Shown: positions 8,516 through 19,157, counted from the stretch's first letter. The stretch: 64,000 nucleotides of DNA from Kordia sp039026955 (GCA_039026955.1 JBCCLH010000010.1:62001-126000), one strand, 5' to 3'. The notes: generated by a model from the sequence alone, not told the origin. Program-made: numbers and translations.

Positions 8516-10513
8516 TTATATCATATCCAAAAACTCATCTTCGGTTAATATGGTTATCGCTAACTTTTCAGCTTTTGCGCGTTTGCTTGGACCCATTTTA
8601 TCACCTGCTACCACAAAAGATGTTTTAGAAGAAATGGAAGACGAGACTTTTCCTCCATTATTTTCTATGAGTTTTTTTAATTCGTTTCGTGAAACTTTTT
8701 CAAACACACCAGAAACGACAAACGATTTCCCCAACAAGGTTTCTGTCAATCCTTCCAATTGTGCTGCCGAAAATTCCAATTGCACACCATACGCTTGTAA
8801 ACGTGTGATCATTTGCAAATTAGCTTCTTCTGCAAAAAATTGCGCTACACTTTCGGCGATCTTCACTCCTATTTCGTCGACTGCAACTAAATCTTCCGAT
8901 GAAGCGTTTGCCAGCGCCTCAATCGATTTGTAGTGTTTAGCTAATTTTTTCGCCACCGTTTCACCCACATATCTGATGCCCAAGGCATACAATACACGTT
9001 CAAACGGAATTTGCTTCGAGGCTTCAATTCCATTCACTAAATTTTCAGCACTTTTCTCTGCCATTCGCTCTAGCGGAATGATCTGCTCTTTGGTTAATTC
9101 GTACAAATCCGCATAATTGGTGATGAGTCCTTCCTTGACTAACAACGCTACAGTTTCTCCTCCCAAACCATCAATATCCATCGCTTTGCGCGAAATATAA
9201 TGTTGAATTCTCCCCACAATTTGTGGTCTGCAACCCATGGTATTTGGACAGTAATGTTGCGCTTCTCCTTCTTTTCGTATCAATGGTGTTCCACATTCGG
9301 GGCAATGTGTGGCGTAAACCGTTGGTGTAGAATCTGCAGGTCGTAAGTCTAAATTGACGCCTACAATCTTTGGGATAATTTCTCCTCCTTTTTCCACAAA
9401 AACAGTATCGCCTACGCGGATATCCAATTTAGCAATTTGATCGGCATTATGCAAGGAAGCCCGTTTTACAGTGGTTCCTGCGAGCAACACAGGTTCCAAA
9501 TTTGCCACAGGCGTAATGGCTCCTGTACGACCAACTTGATAGGTAATTTCTTTTAATACGGTAGAAGCTTGCTCTGCTTTAAACTTGTATGCCATTGCCC
9601 AGCGCGGTGCTTTGGACGTGTAGCCAAGCTCATCCTGATAACGCAGATTGTTCACTTTGATCACGACACCATCAATCTCATACGCCAAATTATGACGATG
9701 GATTTCCCAATGATTGACAAACTCTAAGATTTCATCCACGCTTTTGGCAACCGTTGCTACCGTTGGAACTTTAAATCCCCAATCGCGTGCTTTTTCTAAA
9801 CTTTCGTATTGTGTGGTAATGGGTAATCTTTCGCCTTTTAAACTATATAATAAACATTCTAACGGACGTTTCGCCACTTCGCTACTGTCTTGTAGTTTTA
9901 AGCTTCCAGAAGCGGTATTTCGAGGATTCATGTATGGTTCTTCGCCATTTGCGACACGTTCTTCGTTCATTTTTTTAAATCCGTCAAGCGGAAGAATGAT
10001 CTCACCGCGAATGTCAAACTTTGGAGGAAAATCACCTTTTAGCTGTAAAGGCACCGTTTTAATCGTTTTGATATTATTCGTCACCTCATCTCCTTGAAAA
10101 CCATCGCCACGCGTCACCGCACGAACCAACACACCGTTTTCGTAGGTAAGATTCATAGAAGCGCCGTCGTACTTTAACTCGCAGGTATATTCTACCGTTT
10201 CAATCCCTAGAATCTTTTGAATACGCTTTTCCCAATCCTCTAAATCCTCTTTTGAATACGAATTGTCCAACGAATACATACGATATTCATGCGTCACGGT
10301 ATTAAAGTTCTTTGTAATTGCCCCACCGACGCGTTGTGTTGGCGAATTCGGATCAAAAAACGCTGGATGTTTTGCTTCCAATTCCTGCAATTCTTTGAGT
10401 TTCATATCAAACTCATAGTCAGAAATAGTCGCATTATCTAATACATAATAATTGTAATTGTGCTCGCGTAATTCATCGCGTAAAGCGTTTAACGTTGCTT
10501 GAATATCACTCAT
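8516..10513 (-). CDS. ligA: NAD-dependent DNA ligase
   Basis: LigA seals nicks in duplex DNA using NAD+. The 665-residue protein has the full set of domains: N-terminal Ia domain, adenylation domain with the nucleotide-accepting Lys at about 114 in CELKYDGASM, OB fold, a four-Cys zinc finger (CPECG...YCPNTMGC, about residues 405-425), helix-hairpin-helix repeats, and a C-terminal BRCT domain (GKSFVVSGVFEKVSR). Length is normal. It is the essential replicative ligase and nothing is missing. The upstream region contains an 8-bp inverted repeat at 10523-10545. Confidence 0.98.
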   Translation of the reverse strand: MSDIQATLNALRDELREHNYNYYVLDNATISDYEFDMKLKELQELEAKHPAFFDPNSPTQRVGGAITKNFNTVTHEYRMYSLDNSYSKEDLEDWEKRIQKILGIETVEYTCELKYDGASMNLTYENGVLVRAVTRGDGFQGDEVTNNIKTIKTVPLQLKGDFPPKFDIRGEIILPLDGFKKMNEERVANGEEPYMNPRNTASGSLKLQDSSEVAKRPLECLLYSLKGERLPITTQYESLEKARDWGFKVPTVATVAKSVDEILEFVNHWEIHRHNLAYEIDGVVIKVNNLRYQDELGYTSKAPRWAMAYKFKAEQASTVLKEITYQVGRTGAITPVANLEPVLLAGTTVKRASLHNADQIAKLDIRVGDTVFVEKGGEIIPKIVGVNLDLRPADSTPTVYATHCPECGTPLIRKEGEAQHYCPNTMGCRPQIVGRIQHYISRKAMDIDGLGGETVALLVKEGLITNYADLYELTKEQIIPLERMAEKSAENLVNGIEASKQIPFERVLYALGIRYVGETVAKKLAKHYKSIEALANASSEDLVAVDEIGVKIAESVAQFFAEEANLQMITRLQAYGVQLEFSAAQLEGLTETLLGKSFVVSGVFEKVSRNELKKLIENNGGKVSSSISSKTSFVVAGDKMGPSKRAKAEKLAITILTEDEFLDMI

Positions 10514-10522
10514 GAAGTTTAC

Positions 10523-10545
10523 TTGTTATCGGGGTATGATAACAA
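10523..10545. promoter_or_regulatory. perfect inverted repeat upstream of ligA
   Basis: TTGTTATC and GATAACAA are separated by 7 bases and end 10 bases before the ligA ATG. It could be an operator, a leader hairpin or a weak end for the transport gene transcript. It has no U tract, so I do not call it a terminator. Confidence 0.4.
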
Positions 10546-10587
10546 ATATAACAAACTAAGTTTGGGTTGCCATAGGATTGGGTGAGA

Positions 10588-11901
10588 TTATGTGGTAGCT
10601 ACAGACTTTTTTCGCTTCGTATACCCATAAAATAAAATGTATCCATAACAAAGTAAAACTAAGATCAACGCCGTTTTAAATCCGAAGTTATCGGTACATA
10701 AACCGTATAATGGCGGAATGATTGCGCCACCGACAATCATGGTACATAAAATTCCGGAAGCTTGTGGTTTTAATTCATCCAATCCGCCTAAAGCGAGACT
10801 AAAGATCGTTGGGAACATGATCGAATTGAATAATCCCACTGCTAAGATACTCCACATCGATACAAAACCTACGGTATTCATTGAGAGTAAAATCATCAAT
10901 AAAGCACCTACGGCGAAGCCAATCAGTACTTTGGCAGGATCGATAATTTTAGTGAGATACGCTCCGATAAATCGTCCCACCATCGCGCCAGACCAGTAGA
11001 AAGTGACAAAGGCACCCACGATTGCTTTTGAATCCAACTCTGCCAAATCCGATCCGACAATCCATTCCGAAATACTTTTCATGGTTGGACTGTTTACGAT
11101 TGCTTCTGCTAGATTCATATCACGAAAATAGTTCGTCAAATAACTTCCGATGGCTACTTCGGCACCTACGTATACGAAGATTCCCATCGCTCCCATGACT
11201 AAGGACGGTTTTTTTAATAAAGTTCCATAACCGCCTTTTGGTGCTTTTTGTAATAACTTTGGTAATTGCACATACACAAAGATTCCAGCTAAAATCAAGG
11301 TAAACGCTCCAATAGCAACAAATGGCAATTGCACGTTAGAAGCTTCTGCGGCAAAGTAAATTTCTTTATCTGCCTCTGTTAAAGCGGCAATTTCATCACT
11401 CGTTTTGATTTTATCACTCAAAATAAACATCGCGCCGATGGCAGGTGCAATGGCAGTTCCTAAAGAATTAAATGCTTGCGACAAGTTCAATCGGCTTGAA
11501 GCGGTTTCTTCAGAACCCAACGCAGTCACATACGGATTGGCAGCTACTTGCAAAATGGTCATTCCGCTAGCTAGAATAAAAACGGCTAATAAAAACAGTA
11601 CAAACAATCGCGACGATGCTGCGGGATAAAATAATAAACATCCTGCGCCCATAATGACCAAACCGAGAATGATTCCTCTTTTATAGCCTATTTTAGAAAG
11701 AATAAATCCTGCCGGAATGGAAAGCAATAAATACGCTCCAAAAAACGCAAATTGTATCAAACCCGATTGGAAATACGTCAACTCGAATACTTCTTTGAGT
11801 CGCGGAATCAACGGATCTACCAAAACGGTAATAAATCCCCAAAGGAAGAATAAAGAAGTTAAGAAGATAAAGGCACTTTTGTATGATTTGTTGGTGGTCA
11901 T
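10588..11901 (-). CDS. FucP/GluP-type sugar:H+ symporter (MFS)
   Basis: The 437-residue protein has twelve helices of the major facilitator superfamily. The start (FFLWGFITVLVDPLIPRL) and the segments FFGAYLLLSIPAGFILSKIG and LQVAANPYV are hallmarks of the FucP/GluP/NagP branch, which imports fucose, glucose/galactose or N-acetylglucosamine with protons. It lies beside the glycosylasparaginase, GH92 and GH20 genes, so GlcNAc or mannose are the likely substrates; this is from context. As no SusC/SusD genes are present it is the only sugar importer in the locus. Confidence 0.92.
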   Translation of the reverse strand: MTTNKSYKSAFIFLTSLFFLWGFITVLVDPLIPRLKEVFELTYFQSGLIQFAFFGAYLLLSIPAGFILSKIGYKRGIILGLVIMGAGCLLFYPAASSRLFVLFLLAVFILASGMTILQVAANPYVTALGSEETASSRLNLSQAFNSLGTAIAPAIGAMFILSDKIKTSDEIAALTEADKEIYFAAEASNVQLPFVAIGAFTLILAGIFVYVQLPKLLQKAPKGGYGTLLKKPSLVMGAMGIFVYVGAEVAIGSYLTNYFRDMNLAEAIVNSPTMKSISEWIVGSDLAELDSKAIVGAFVTFYWSGAMVGRFIGAYLTKIIDPAKVLIGFAVGALLMILLSMNTVGFVSMWSILAVGLFNSIMFPTIFSLALGGLDELKPQASGILCTMIVGGAIIPPLYGLCTDNFGFKTALILVLLCYGYILFYGYTKRKKSVATT

Positions 11902-12595
11902 TTTTTTGGGTTTTAGGTGTTGGGTTTTGGGTCGCTTTGCTTTTTGGTTGTTGGTTGTTGGTTGTTGGTTGCTTTTAAATTACTTTTTCGTTTTACATTT
12001 AGTATTTTTATTTAATATTTTTTCTTCGTTTGTTGTGGGTTGGTCGCTGCGCTCTGTTGTCGGTTGTTATTTAACTCTACTTGTTTTTCAAAGCTTAAAC
12101 TTATAAACCTGTAAACTTTTAAACTTCTTTATTGTTGATCTTTTTGTTCGTTATTTTAATGTTTTCTAAGAAGGCCTCTCAATTCTCAATACTGATGTCT
12201 AAAAGCCGATTAGAACTACTTTTTCATTTTAAATTTTGTGATTCGTTGGTTGTTGGTTGTTGGTTGTTTGTTGTTTGTTGTTTGTTGTTTGTTGTTTGTT
12301 GTTTGAAAAATACTTTTACATTTTATATTTTGAGTTTTATATTTTATTTTTTCTTCGTTTGTTGTTGGTTATCGGTTGTGCGTTGATTTGTTTATGCGTT
12401 GATTTGTTTATGCGTTGATTTGTTGATTTTTTTTTACTCGTTATTGACTTTTCTTAGGAATTAATTCAAAATTCAACATTTAGCATTCAATATTTTATTT
12501 TGTTATTCGTCAATTCGTTGATTTGTTGATTTGTTCTTTGAAATATCTCAATTCTCACATCTCACATCTCAGTACTAATACCTAATACCCAAAAC
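11902..12595. repeat. intergenic mosaic of low-complexity words, at least two cycles
   Basis: No gene is visible. The word order of 4685-5183 recurs: GGGTTTT-like words, TTGTTGG runs, CTTTTTCATTTTA, GTTGTGGGTTGGTCGCTGCG, AAACTTATAAACCTGTAAAC, TCAATTCTCAATACTGATG, then a second cycle from about 12216. Two microsatellites lie inside. TTGTTTG-type heptamers span about 12262-12305, and a 16-base unit GCGTTGATTTGTTTAT repeats with period 16 over 12380-12425. The region ends in AATACCTAATACCCAAAACC just before the glycosylasparaginase stop codon. Confidence 0.78.
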
Positions 12596-13606
12596 CTAAT
12601 CCCTAGTATCAAAGAAATCCGACTTATGACTCACATTTTCATTGTTTTGATAGGTTGTATAATAAAATCCTTCGTGGATGCAATAGGCTCCTGTTTCTCC
12701 TTTTTTGTTAACAGCAATGTAACCCACTTGAAAATCCTTGTAATTTGGACTTTTCTTGATAATGCGCCGTACCGCTTCTTCACAGGCTTCTTGTGGCGAT
12801 TTTCCTTGTCGCATCAATTCTACAATCAAGAAACTTCCAACGGTTTTTAGTACTTCTTCGCCCATTCCTGTGGCTGTTGCTGCTCCTACTTCATTGTCTA
12901 CAAACAATCCGGAACCTATGATTGCTGAATCGCCCACACGTCCTTGCATTTTGTATGCCAATCCGCTCGTGGTGCAGGCTCCTGAGATATCTCCGTTTTT
13001 ATCAATCGCTAACATTCCGATCGTATCGTGATTTTCTATGTTGATAATGGGTTTGTATTCAGATTTCACTTTCCACTTTTCCCATGCTTTTTTAGATGCT
13101 TCTGTCAATAGATTTTCTGGTGTAAATCCACTTTCTATTGCAAATTGCTTCGCGCCATTTCCTGCCATTAGCACATGTGGCGTATCTTCCATGACTTTTC
13201 GTGCTACTGCAATTGGATGCTTTATATTTTCAATACATACCACCGCGCCATAATCACCATTTTTATTCATGATACAAGCATCAAGCGTTACATTTCCGTC
13301 TCTATCGGGCAAACCGCCTTTTCCCACAGATTGATTTTTTTCATCTGCCTCTTCCACCATCACACCTTGTTCCACTGCATCTAGGGCAGACTTTCCCGCT
13401 TCTAAAACTTCCCATGCTTTTGCTGTCGCATTGGGAACATTCCACGTGGCAACTACCATCGGAATGGCAGGTTTTGTAGCTGAATTTTCTTTTTTGCTAG
13501 GTTCTTCCGTTGTTTTTTGCTCGTCTGCACAAGCATTTAATGCTGTTCCAACCGTCAATCCCAAACTGGTTAATGCAGCACTTTGTATAAACTTTCTTCT
13601 TTTCAT
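12596..13606 (-). CDS. glycosylasparaginase (N4-(beta-GlcNAc)-L-asparaginase)
   Basis: This N-terminal-nucleophile hydrolase splits GlcNAc-Asn, the last core bond of N-glycoprotein breakdown. The 336-residue precursor has the autocleavage site HDTIGML, with cleavage expected before Thr195. Other family motifs are GNVTLDACIMNKNG, GNGAKQFA, RVGDSAIIGSGLF and ATATGMGEE. The N terminus combines a twin-Arg pattern (MKRRKFIQSA) with a lipobox-like LNAC followed by ADEQ, so export as a Tat lipoprotein is likely. Its position 212 bases from the GH92 gene and within the N-glycan locus supports GlcNAc-Asn over isoaspartyl dipeptides as substrate. Confidence 0.94.
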   Translation of the reverse strand: MKRRKFIQSAALTSLGLTVGTALNACADEQKTTEEPSKKENSATKPAIPMVVATWNVPNATAKAWEVLEAGKSALDAVEQGVMVEEADEKNQSVGKGGLPDRDGNVTLDACIMNKNGDYGAVVCIENIKHPIAVARKVMEDTPHVLMAGNGAKQFAIESGFTPENLLTEASKKAWEKWKVKSEYKPIINIENHDTIGMLAIDKNGDISGACTTSGLAYKMQGRVGDSAIIGSGLFVDNEVGAATATGMGEEVLKTVGSFLIVELMRQGKSPQEACEEAVRRIIKKSPNYKDFQVGYIAVNKKGETGAYCIHEGFYYTTYQNNENVSHKSDFFDTRD

Positions 13607-13818
13607 GAATGATTGTATTTAGCACTGCTTTTCACGATTTTCAAATTAACTGAATAATCTGAAAAACAGTACATCGTATTTTAACTTCTTTTGATACTAT
13701 TTCGTTTTGTCACTTTAACCGCAGTCAAGAAGTATTGAGTATTCTCTTTCGAAAAGAATCTCGACTGCGCTCGATTTGACATTTATCTGTACAACAATAA
13801 TAGTTTACCTAATATCAA

Positions 13819-16743
13819 CTATTTCACTTCAATTTCATCCACAAACAACCATGAGCGACCGTCGTGCTTGTAGCCCAAATGCCATTCTGGAAGTACGCCT
13901 AGTTTTTTAGCGACAATTTTTACATAACGTGCACTGTAGCCTCGCATGTCAAAGATTACATTTTTGATACTTGCGCCTTCGCGTGGTTCTGATACATTAA
14001 ATTGCTGCTTTGGTAAGGATTTGTAGAATCGATTTGGATTTGCACTTACATAACATTCTACTTCGGTTGGTAGAAATATCCAGCTTTTCTGATCTTCTAA
14101 AAAGTTTACTTGAATCGTGTTGATTGGTTTTACTTTCCCTAAATCTACAATCGCAATGACATCTTTATCAAAGTATCCTTGCCAAGTTCCGGTGCGGAAA
14201 TCTTCTGTTCCTAGAATTCCATCAATCAATGCATTTTGTCCGCCTGCGTTGTATTGATTGGCGTATTCTGTTTCGAGTTTTATTTTTACATTCGGATCAA
14301 TCTTGAAGAATTCTGTAGTGATTTCAGGACTTTTATTTCCGTTTTTATCTTCTGCATAGACTGTCAACTTTGATGGTTCAGAAATTTCAAATGGCTTTTC
14401 GTATGCTTGCGTTCCTTCTCCCAAATCATAATAGATCGTAGTGTTTTTGTCGACAGAACCTAATTCGACCATCGTTTCGCCTTTAAACGCGATATCACCT
14501 TTCGCAATGAATGGCGGCGGTACAATTTTATGATCTGTAATTTCTGTGACCGGAATGTGTGCATCTTGTGTTGCCCAATCCGTTGCTTGATTCGTCATTT
14601 CAAATACCAAATTGCCGCCTTTCATAATGTCTTGATGATTGATATACGATTTCGGATGCTCTTTTCCATTCAACTTTGCCGATTTGATATATTTATTCTC
14701 TTTAGAGACATTCTTTGCAACGATTGTAAAGGTTTTTCCATTTTCAAGATTGATCGTAGCTTTGTCGAACAATGGCGTTCCAATGATGTATTCGTTACTT
14801 CCCGGAGTTACCGAATAGAATCCTAAACTGCTTAATACATACCACGCGCTCATTTGTCCGCAATCTTCATTTCCTGAAACTCCGTCAGGTTTGTTTTTGT
14901 ATAATGTAGTGAGAATTTGATGAACGTATTCCTGAGTTTTTGCAGGTTTGTTGATAAAATTATATAAATATGCCATGTGATGACTTGGTTCGTTTCCATG
15001 CGCATATTGACCAATCAATCCTGTGATATCTGCCTGACTGCGTCCCGAAGTTTCTTGCTTTGCGGTAAATAGTTTGTCTAATTGTGCTTCCAACTTGTCT
15101 TTTCCGCCCAACAACTCTATAAAGCCTGAAACATCTTGCGGCACATAAAAGCTGTACTGCCACGAATTCGCTTCCGTATAATTAAAATTCACCTCATACG
15201 GATCGAAAGGTGCAAACCAAGTGTTGCGAAAACGTCCGCGCATAAATTGCGTTTCTGGGTCATAGATATTTTTATAAAATTGCGCGCGTTTGATATAGGT
15301 TTCGTAATCGTTTTTCTTTCCCATTTCGTTTGCCATTGCGGCGATTGTCCAATCATCATAGGCATATTCTAAGGTTTTAGAGACGGATTCTGATTCTTTT
15401 TCTACAGGAATGTAGCCTAATTCTTTATAGTATTTTAAGCCTAATTTATCTCTTGTAGCACTGTGTTTCATGGCTTCAAACGCTTTTTCTACATCATAAT
15501 TGCGAATGCCTTTTAAATACGCATCTGCAATTACAGGAACCGCGTGATAGCCAATCATACATCCCGTATAATTCGCAGACAAATCCCAAATCGGCATGAT
15601 GCCTCCTGATTCGTATTTCTTGATAAACGTTTTAATGAAATCGTTCGTACGTTCTTGTTCAATAATCGTATACAACGGATGTGCAGCGCGATAGGTATCC
15701 CATAATGAGAACACCGTATAATGTGTGTGGTCTTTCGATTCGTGAATTTCCAAATCCATATCGCGATAACGCCCGTCCACATCTTGGTATAAATTTGGCG
15801 CAATCATCGTATGATATAATGCAGTATAAAAATTAGTTTTATAATCTTCATCATCACTTTCAATAACGATTTTTTCTAATTGTTGCTCCCAAGTGTCTTG
15901 CGCTATTTTCTTGACCTCATCAAACGACTTGTTTCCTATTTCTTGTTCTAAGTTTTTCTTTGCTCCTGCTTCATCCACCGCGGAAATTCCAATTTTCACA
16001 AACACAGGTTCGTTGTTTGGATTATTTAATTCTAGTGCCAATTTCTTTGGAGAAACTTCATATTTCGTATCCCAATTTTTCACAGGATGCGAAAACTTTA
16101 TGTGATAGAATAACTTTTGATTGGTGGCCCAAGCTTTGGAATGACGAAATCCTTGAAGTTCTGTGTCCGATTTAAAAAAAGCACCATGCATTAGTACTTG
16201 ATCTCTATGTGCTAAATCGAGAATGATAAATTGATTTTCTCCTGAAGGAAATGTGTATTTGTGGATTCCGCTTCGTTCAGAAACCGTCAATTCCACATCA
16301 ATATTCGTACTGTCTAAACGCACTTTGTAATAGCCAGTTTCTGCCACTTCATTATCATGTGAAAAGTGTGCGCGGTAGCCTTCTTTTCCATCGGCTCCAT
16401 TGTTTAGAATGGCTTTATCTGTTGGCATCAATAAAATATCACCATAATCCGAAACGCCTGTTCCACTCAAATGCGTATGCGAAAAACCATAGATATATTC
16501 GTCTGAATAATGATAGCCCGAACAACCATCCCAACCGTCCAAACGCGTGTCAGGACTGAGTTGCATCATCCCGAAAGGCATCGTAGCTCCTGGATAGGTA
16601 TGTCCATGTCCGCCCGTTCCAATGAAAGGATTTACATAATTAATTAGCGGTTTGTCTTTTTGAGCAATTTGTATTTTTTCCTCATTTGTACAACTAAAAA
16701 GTAACAAAATGACAATAAAAGTGGTAGCGTGTTGAAGTTTCAT
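13819..16743 (-). CDS. GH92 family alpha-mannosidase lipoprotein
   Basis: GH92 enzymes are calcium-dependent exo-alpha-mannosidases that trim high-mannose N-glycans. The 974-residue protein has a lipoprotein signal (LLLFSCTNEE), then the N-terminal beta-sandwich opening VNPFIGTGGHGHTYPGA typical of the family. The (alpha/alpha)6 catalytic domain carries GYHAVPVIADAYLKG and GNEDCGQMSAWYVLSSLGFY (about residues 620-640). After about residue 760 there are two extra modules: an FN3-associated/chitobiase-like segment (TTIYYDLGEGTQ) and a discoidin-like domain ending GRSWLFVDEIEVK. The linkage cleaved (1,2, 1,3, 1,4 or 1,6) cannot be read. The gene diverges from GH20 across only 40 bases. Confidence 0.95.
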   Translation of the reverse strand: MKLQHATTFIVILLLFSCTNEEKIQIAQKDKPLINYVNPFIGTGGHGHTYPGATMPFGMMQLSPDTRLDGWDGCSGYHYSDEYIYGFSHTHLSGTGVSDYGDILLMPTDKAILNNGADGKEGYRAHFSHDNEVAETGYYKVRLDSTNIDVELTVSERSGIHKYTFPSGENQFIILDLAHRDQVLMHGAFFKSDTELQGFRHSKAWATNQKLFYHIKFSHPVKNWDTKYEVSPKKLALELNNPNNEPVFVKIGISAVDEAGAKKNLEQEIGNKSFDEVKKIAQDTWEQQLEKIVIESDDEDYKTNFYTALYHTMIAPNLYQDVDGRYRDMDLEIHESKDHTHYTVFSLWDTYRAAHPLYTIIEQERTNDFIKTFIKKYESGGIMPIWDLSANYTGCMIGYHAVPVIADAYLKGIRNYDVEKAFEAMKHSATRDKLGLKYYKELGYIPVEKESESVSKTLEYAYDDWTIAAMANEMGKKNDYETYIKRAQFYKNIYDPETQFMRGRFRNTWFAPFDPYEVNFNYTEANSWQYSFYVPQDVSGFIELLGGKDKLEAQLDKLFTAKQETSGRSQADITGLIGQYAHGNEPSHHMAYLYNFINKPAKTQEYVHQILTTLYKNKPDGVSGNEDCGQMSAWYVLSSLGFYSVTPGSNEYIIGTPLFDKATINLENGKTFTIVAKNVSKENKYIKSAKLNGKEHPKSYINHQDIMKGGNLVFEMTNQATDWATQDAHIPVTEITDHKIVPPPFIAKGDIAFKGETMVELGSVDKNTTIYYDLGEGTQAYEKPFEISEPSKLTVYAEDKNGNKSPEITTEFFKIDPNVKIKLETEYANQYNAGGQNALIDGILGTEDFRTGTWQGYFDKDVIAIVDLGKVKPINTIQVNFLEDQKSWIFLPTEVECYVSANPNRFYKSLPKQQFNVSEPREGASIKNVIFDMRGYSARYVKIVAKKLGVLPEWHLGYKHDGRSWLFVDEIEVK

Positions 16744-16783
16744 TAAAATAGATTCCTAAATTTATGGCATCTAATATACTAAA

Positions 16784-19114
16784 ATGAGAAGTACTATTTT
16801 TTTCAAATTCATAATTTTCCTTTGTTTAATTGGTTGTACGAAACCGGATTCGCCTCAAGAAGCCATTACACCTATTATTTTACCTATTCCTACTTGGGTG
16901 GGTTTTGGAGGACCGGATTTTGAATTTGATAAAAATGTTTCCTTTCATACAGATTATGGTCTCCATAAAATTAGAACTATAGCAAATACATATTTTAAAG
17001 AAAAACTTGGCTACGAACTTACACTACAAAGAAATCCTGATGCTAAGGAGTTTCGCATTATATTTGATCCATCCATTACCCATGATGAAGGATATAGAAT
17101 AGAAGTTGAAAAGGATAGTTTGGTTATTAGAACTAAAACAGAAAAGGGCGCATTTTATGCATTTCAAAGCTTACGCCAATTTTTTCCTCCGTCAGTGGAA
17201 AATAAGACTTTTACAGGAGAAAAAATTCTATTGCATAATGCGCTGGTTGAAGACGCTCCTCGTTTCAAGTATCGCGGTATGCATTTAGATGTATCTCGTC
17301 ACATGTTTTCGGTAGATTTTATCAAAAAGTATATTGACCTCATGTCACAACTCAAAATGAATACCTTTCATTGGCATTTAACCGACGATCAAGGTTGGCG
17401 TATTGAGATTAAAAAATACCCAAAGCTACAAGAAGTTGCTGCTTTTCGCGATGAAACGTTGATCGGACATTACAACGATTCTCCACAGCAATTTGACGGT
17501 AAAAAATATGGCGGATATTATACGCAAGAAGAAGTCAAAGACATCGTTCAATACGCTGCAGAACGTTATATAACCGTGATTCCTGAAATTGAAATGCCTG
17601 GACATGCTCAGGCGGCGATTGCTGCGTATCCAAACTTGGGATGTTCTGATACACCTGTAAAAGTTGCAACGAAATGGGGCGTTTTTGAAGATATTTATTG
17701 TCCCACCGAAGAAACTTTCACCTTTTTGGAGAATGTACTAGATGAAGTCATCGCACTTTTCCCAGGAAAGTACATTCATATTGGTGGTGATGAAGCTCCG
17801 AAAACTCGTTGGAAAGACTGCGCGTATTGTCAAGAACTCATCAAAAAAGAAAACTTACAAGACGAACACGGTTTGCAGAGTTATTTTATCACGCGTATGG
17901 AAAAATATGTTAACAGTAAAGGCAAACAAATTATTGGTTGGGATGAAATTTTAGAAGGCGGTTTGGCTCCGAATGCAACCGTGATGTCATGGCGCGGAAT
18001 GAATGGTGGCATTGAAGCTGCAAAATCGGGACACAACGTGATTATGACACCAACTTCGCATGCGTATTTCGATTATTATCAATCGGATAATGAAGACGAA
18101 CCGTTGGCAATCGGCGGCTATTTACCGTTGGAAAAAGTATATAATTTTGAGCCAATTCCTGCTGGACTTACAAAAGAACAAGAAAAATACATCTTAGGTG
18201 CTCAGGGAAATGTATGGACAGAATATATGGCCACACCTGAAAAGGTAGAATATATGGCATTTCCGAGAATGATTGCTATGGCAGAAGTTGCTTGGTCTCA
18301 ACCCGAACGAAAAGGTTATGAGTATTTTTCTGAAGGATTATCACTTTTTCACAAACGTTTGGATGCACAAAATGTCAACTACGCCAATCATTTGTATGAG
18401 ATTGAAGGAGGGATTGCAGAATTGGTAAGTGGAGATCTGCCAAAACCCAATGATCCAATAGTACTAATATTAAAAACTATTTTAGAAAATCAGGTCATCA
18501 GATACACAACTGATGCATCATCACCAACAATTAATTCTAAAGAATATGTTACATACGTTCCAGTTGAAGAATCAACCATTTTTAAAGCGGCAGTGTTTGA
18601 TGAAAAGAAAAAGTTAGGGCGTGACTTTACGCTTAAATTCAATAAGCATAAAGCAGTTATGGAAAACATCACACTTGTTCCTGAACCACATACATCCTAC
18701 TCAGGAAGTGGAAAATATAGTCTAATCAACGGAATTTCAGGAAGTGACACACGATACGGTGATAAAGAATGGCTTGGCTTTTGGGGAGATGATGTCACAA
18801 TCACGCTTGATTTTGATACTCCGAAAAAAATTAGCACTATTTCTACACGTTTCTACAATGCGAATGGACAATGGATTTATGCGCCGAAGGAAATACAAGT
18901 CAGTTATATCAACAAAGACACAGGAAAAAGAGAATACCAAATGGTGAACATTACTGATAATGATGCTACTATTGTTCCGTATACACTTAATATCAAAGAA
19001 ACGACCATACAAAGTCTAGAGATTCGAATTCCGAATTACGGAACCATTCCTGATGGCAAGCAAGGTGCAGGGAATAAAGCTTGGACCTTTTTGGACGAGA
19101 TTGTGGTGGAATAG
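16784..19114 (+). CDS. GH20 beta-N-acetylhexosaminidase lipoprotein
   Basis: The 776-residue exo-hydrolase removes terminal beta-GlcNAc or GalNAc by substrate-assisted catalysis. It has a lipoprotein signal (FLCLIGCTKP) and a GH20b domain. The TIM barrel shows YRGMHLDVSRHMF, FHWHLTDDQGWRIEIKK, PEIEMPGHAQAA and the catalytic Asp-Glu pair in HIGGDEAPKTRW at about residues 336-337. The C-terminal third (from about 570) holds a chitobiase-type module and a discoidin-like domain ending AWTFLDEIVVE, matching the tail of the GH92 neighbour. Likely jobs in this locus are removing antennary GlcNAc and splitting released chitobiose. Confidence 0.95.
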   Translation: MRSTIFFKFIIFLCLIGCTKPDSPQEAITPIILPIPTWVGFGGPDFEFDKNVSFHTDYGLHKIRTIANTYFKEKLGYELTLQRNPDAKEFRIIFDPSITHDEGYRIEVEKDSLVIRTKTEKGAFYAFQSLRQFFPPSVENKTFTGEKILLHNALVEDAPRFKYRGMHLDVSRHMFSVDFIKKYIDLMSQLKMNTFHWHLTDDQGWRIEIKKYPKLQEVAAFRDETLIGHYNDSPQQFDGKKYGGYYTQEEVKDIVQYAAERYITVIPEIEMPGHAQAAIAAYPNLGCSDTPVKVATKWGVFEDIYCPTEETFTFLENVLDEVIALFPGKYIHIGGDEAPKTRWKDCAYCQELIKKENLQDEHGLQSYFITRMEKYVNSKGKQIIGWDEILEGGLAPNATVMSWRGMNGGIEAAKSGHNVIMTPTSHAYFDYYQSDNEDEPLAIGGYLPLEKVYNFEPIPAGLTKEQEKYILGAQGNVWTEYMATPEKVEYMAFPRMIAMAEVAWSQPERKGYEYFSEGLSLFHKRLDAQNVNYANHLYEIEGGIAELVSGDLPKPNDPIVLILKTILENQVIRYTTDASSPTINSKEYVTYVPVEESTIFKAAVFDEKKKLGRDFTLKFNKHKAVMENITLVPEPHTSYSGSGKYSLINGISGSDTRYGDKEWLGFWGDDVTITLDFDTPKKISTISTRFYNANGQWIYAPKEIQVSYINKDTGKREYQMVNITDNDATIVPYTLNIKETTIQSLEIRIPNYGTIPDGKQGAGNKAWTFLDEIVVE

Positions 19115-19157
19115 GTGTTGGGTTTTGGTGTTTAAATTAACTTGTAATTATTAGAAA

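Noticed and set aside
11717..12106. Open frames on the plus strand across the MFS gene start and the 11.9-12.4 kb mosaic
   Set aside because: Translation gives repetitive Leu/Val/Phe/Trp/Cys strings from TG-rich repeats with no protein-like pattern; it is a composition artefact.
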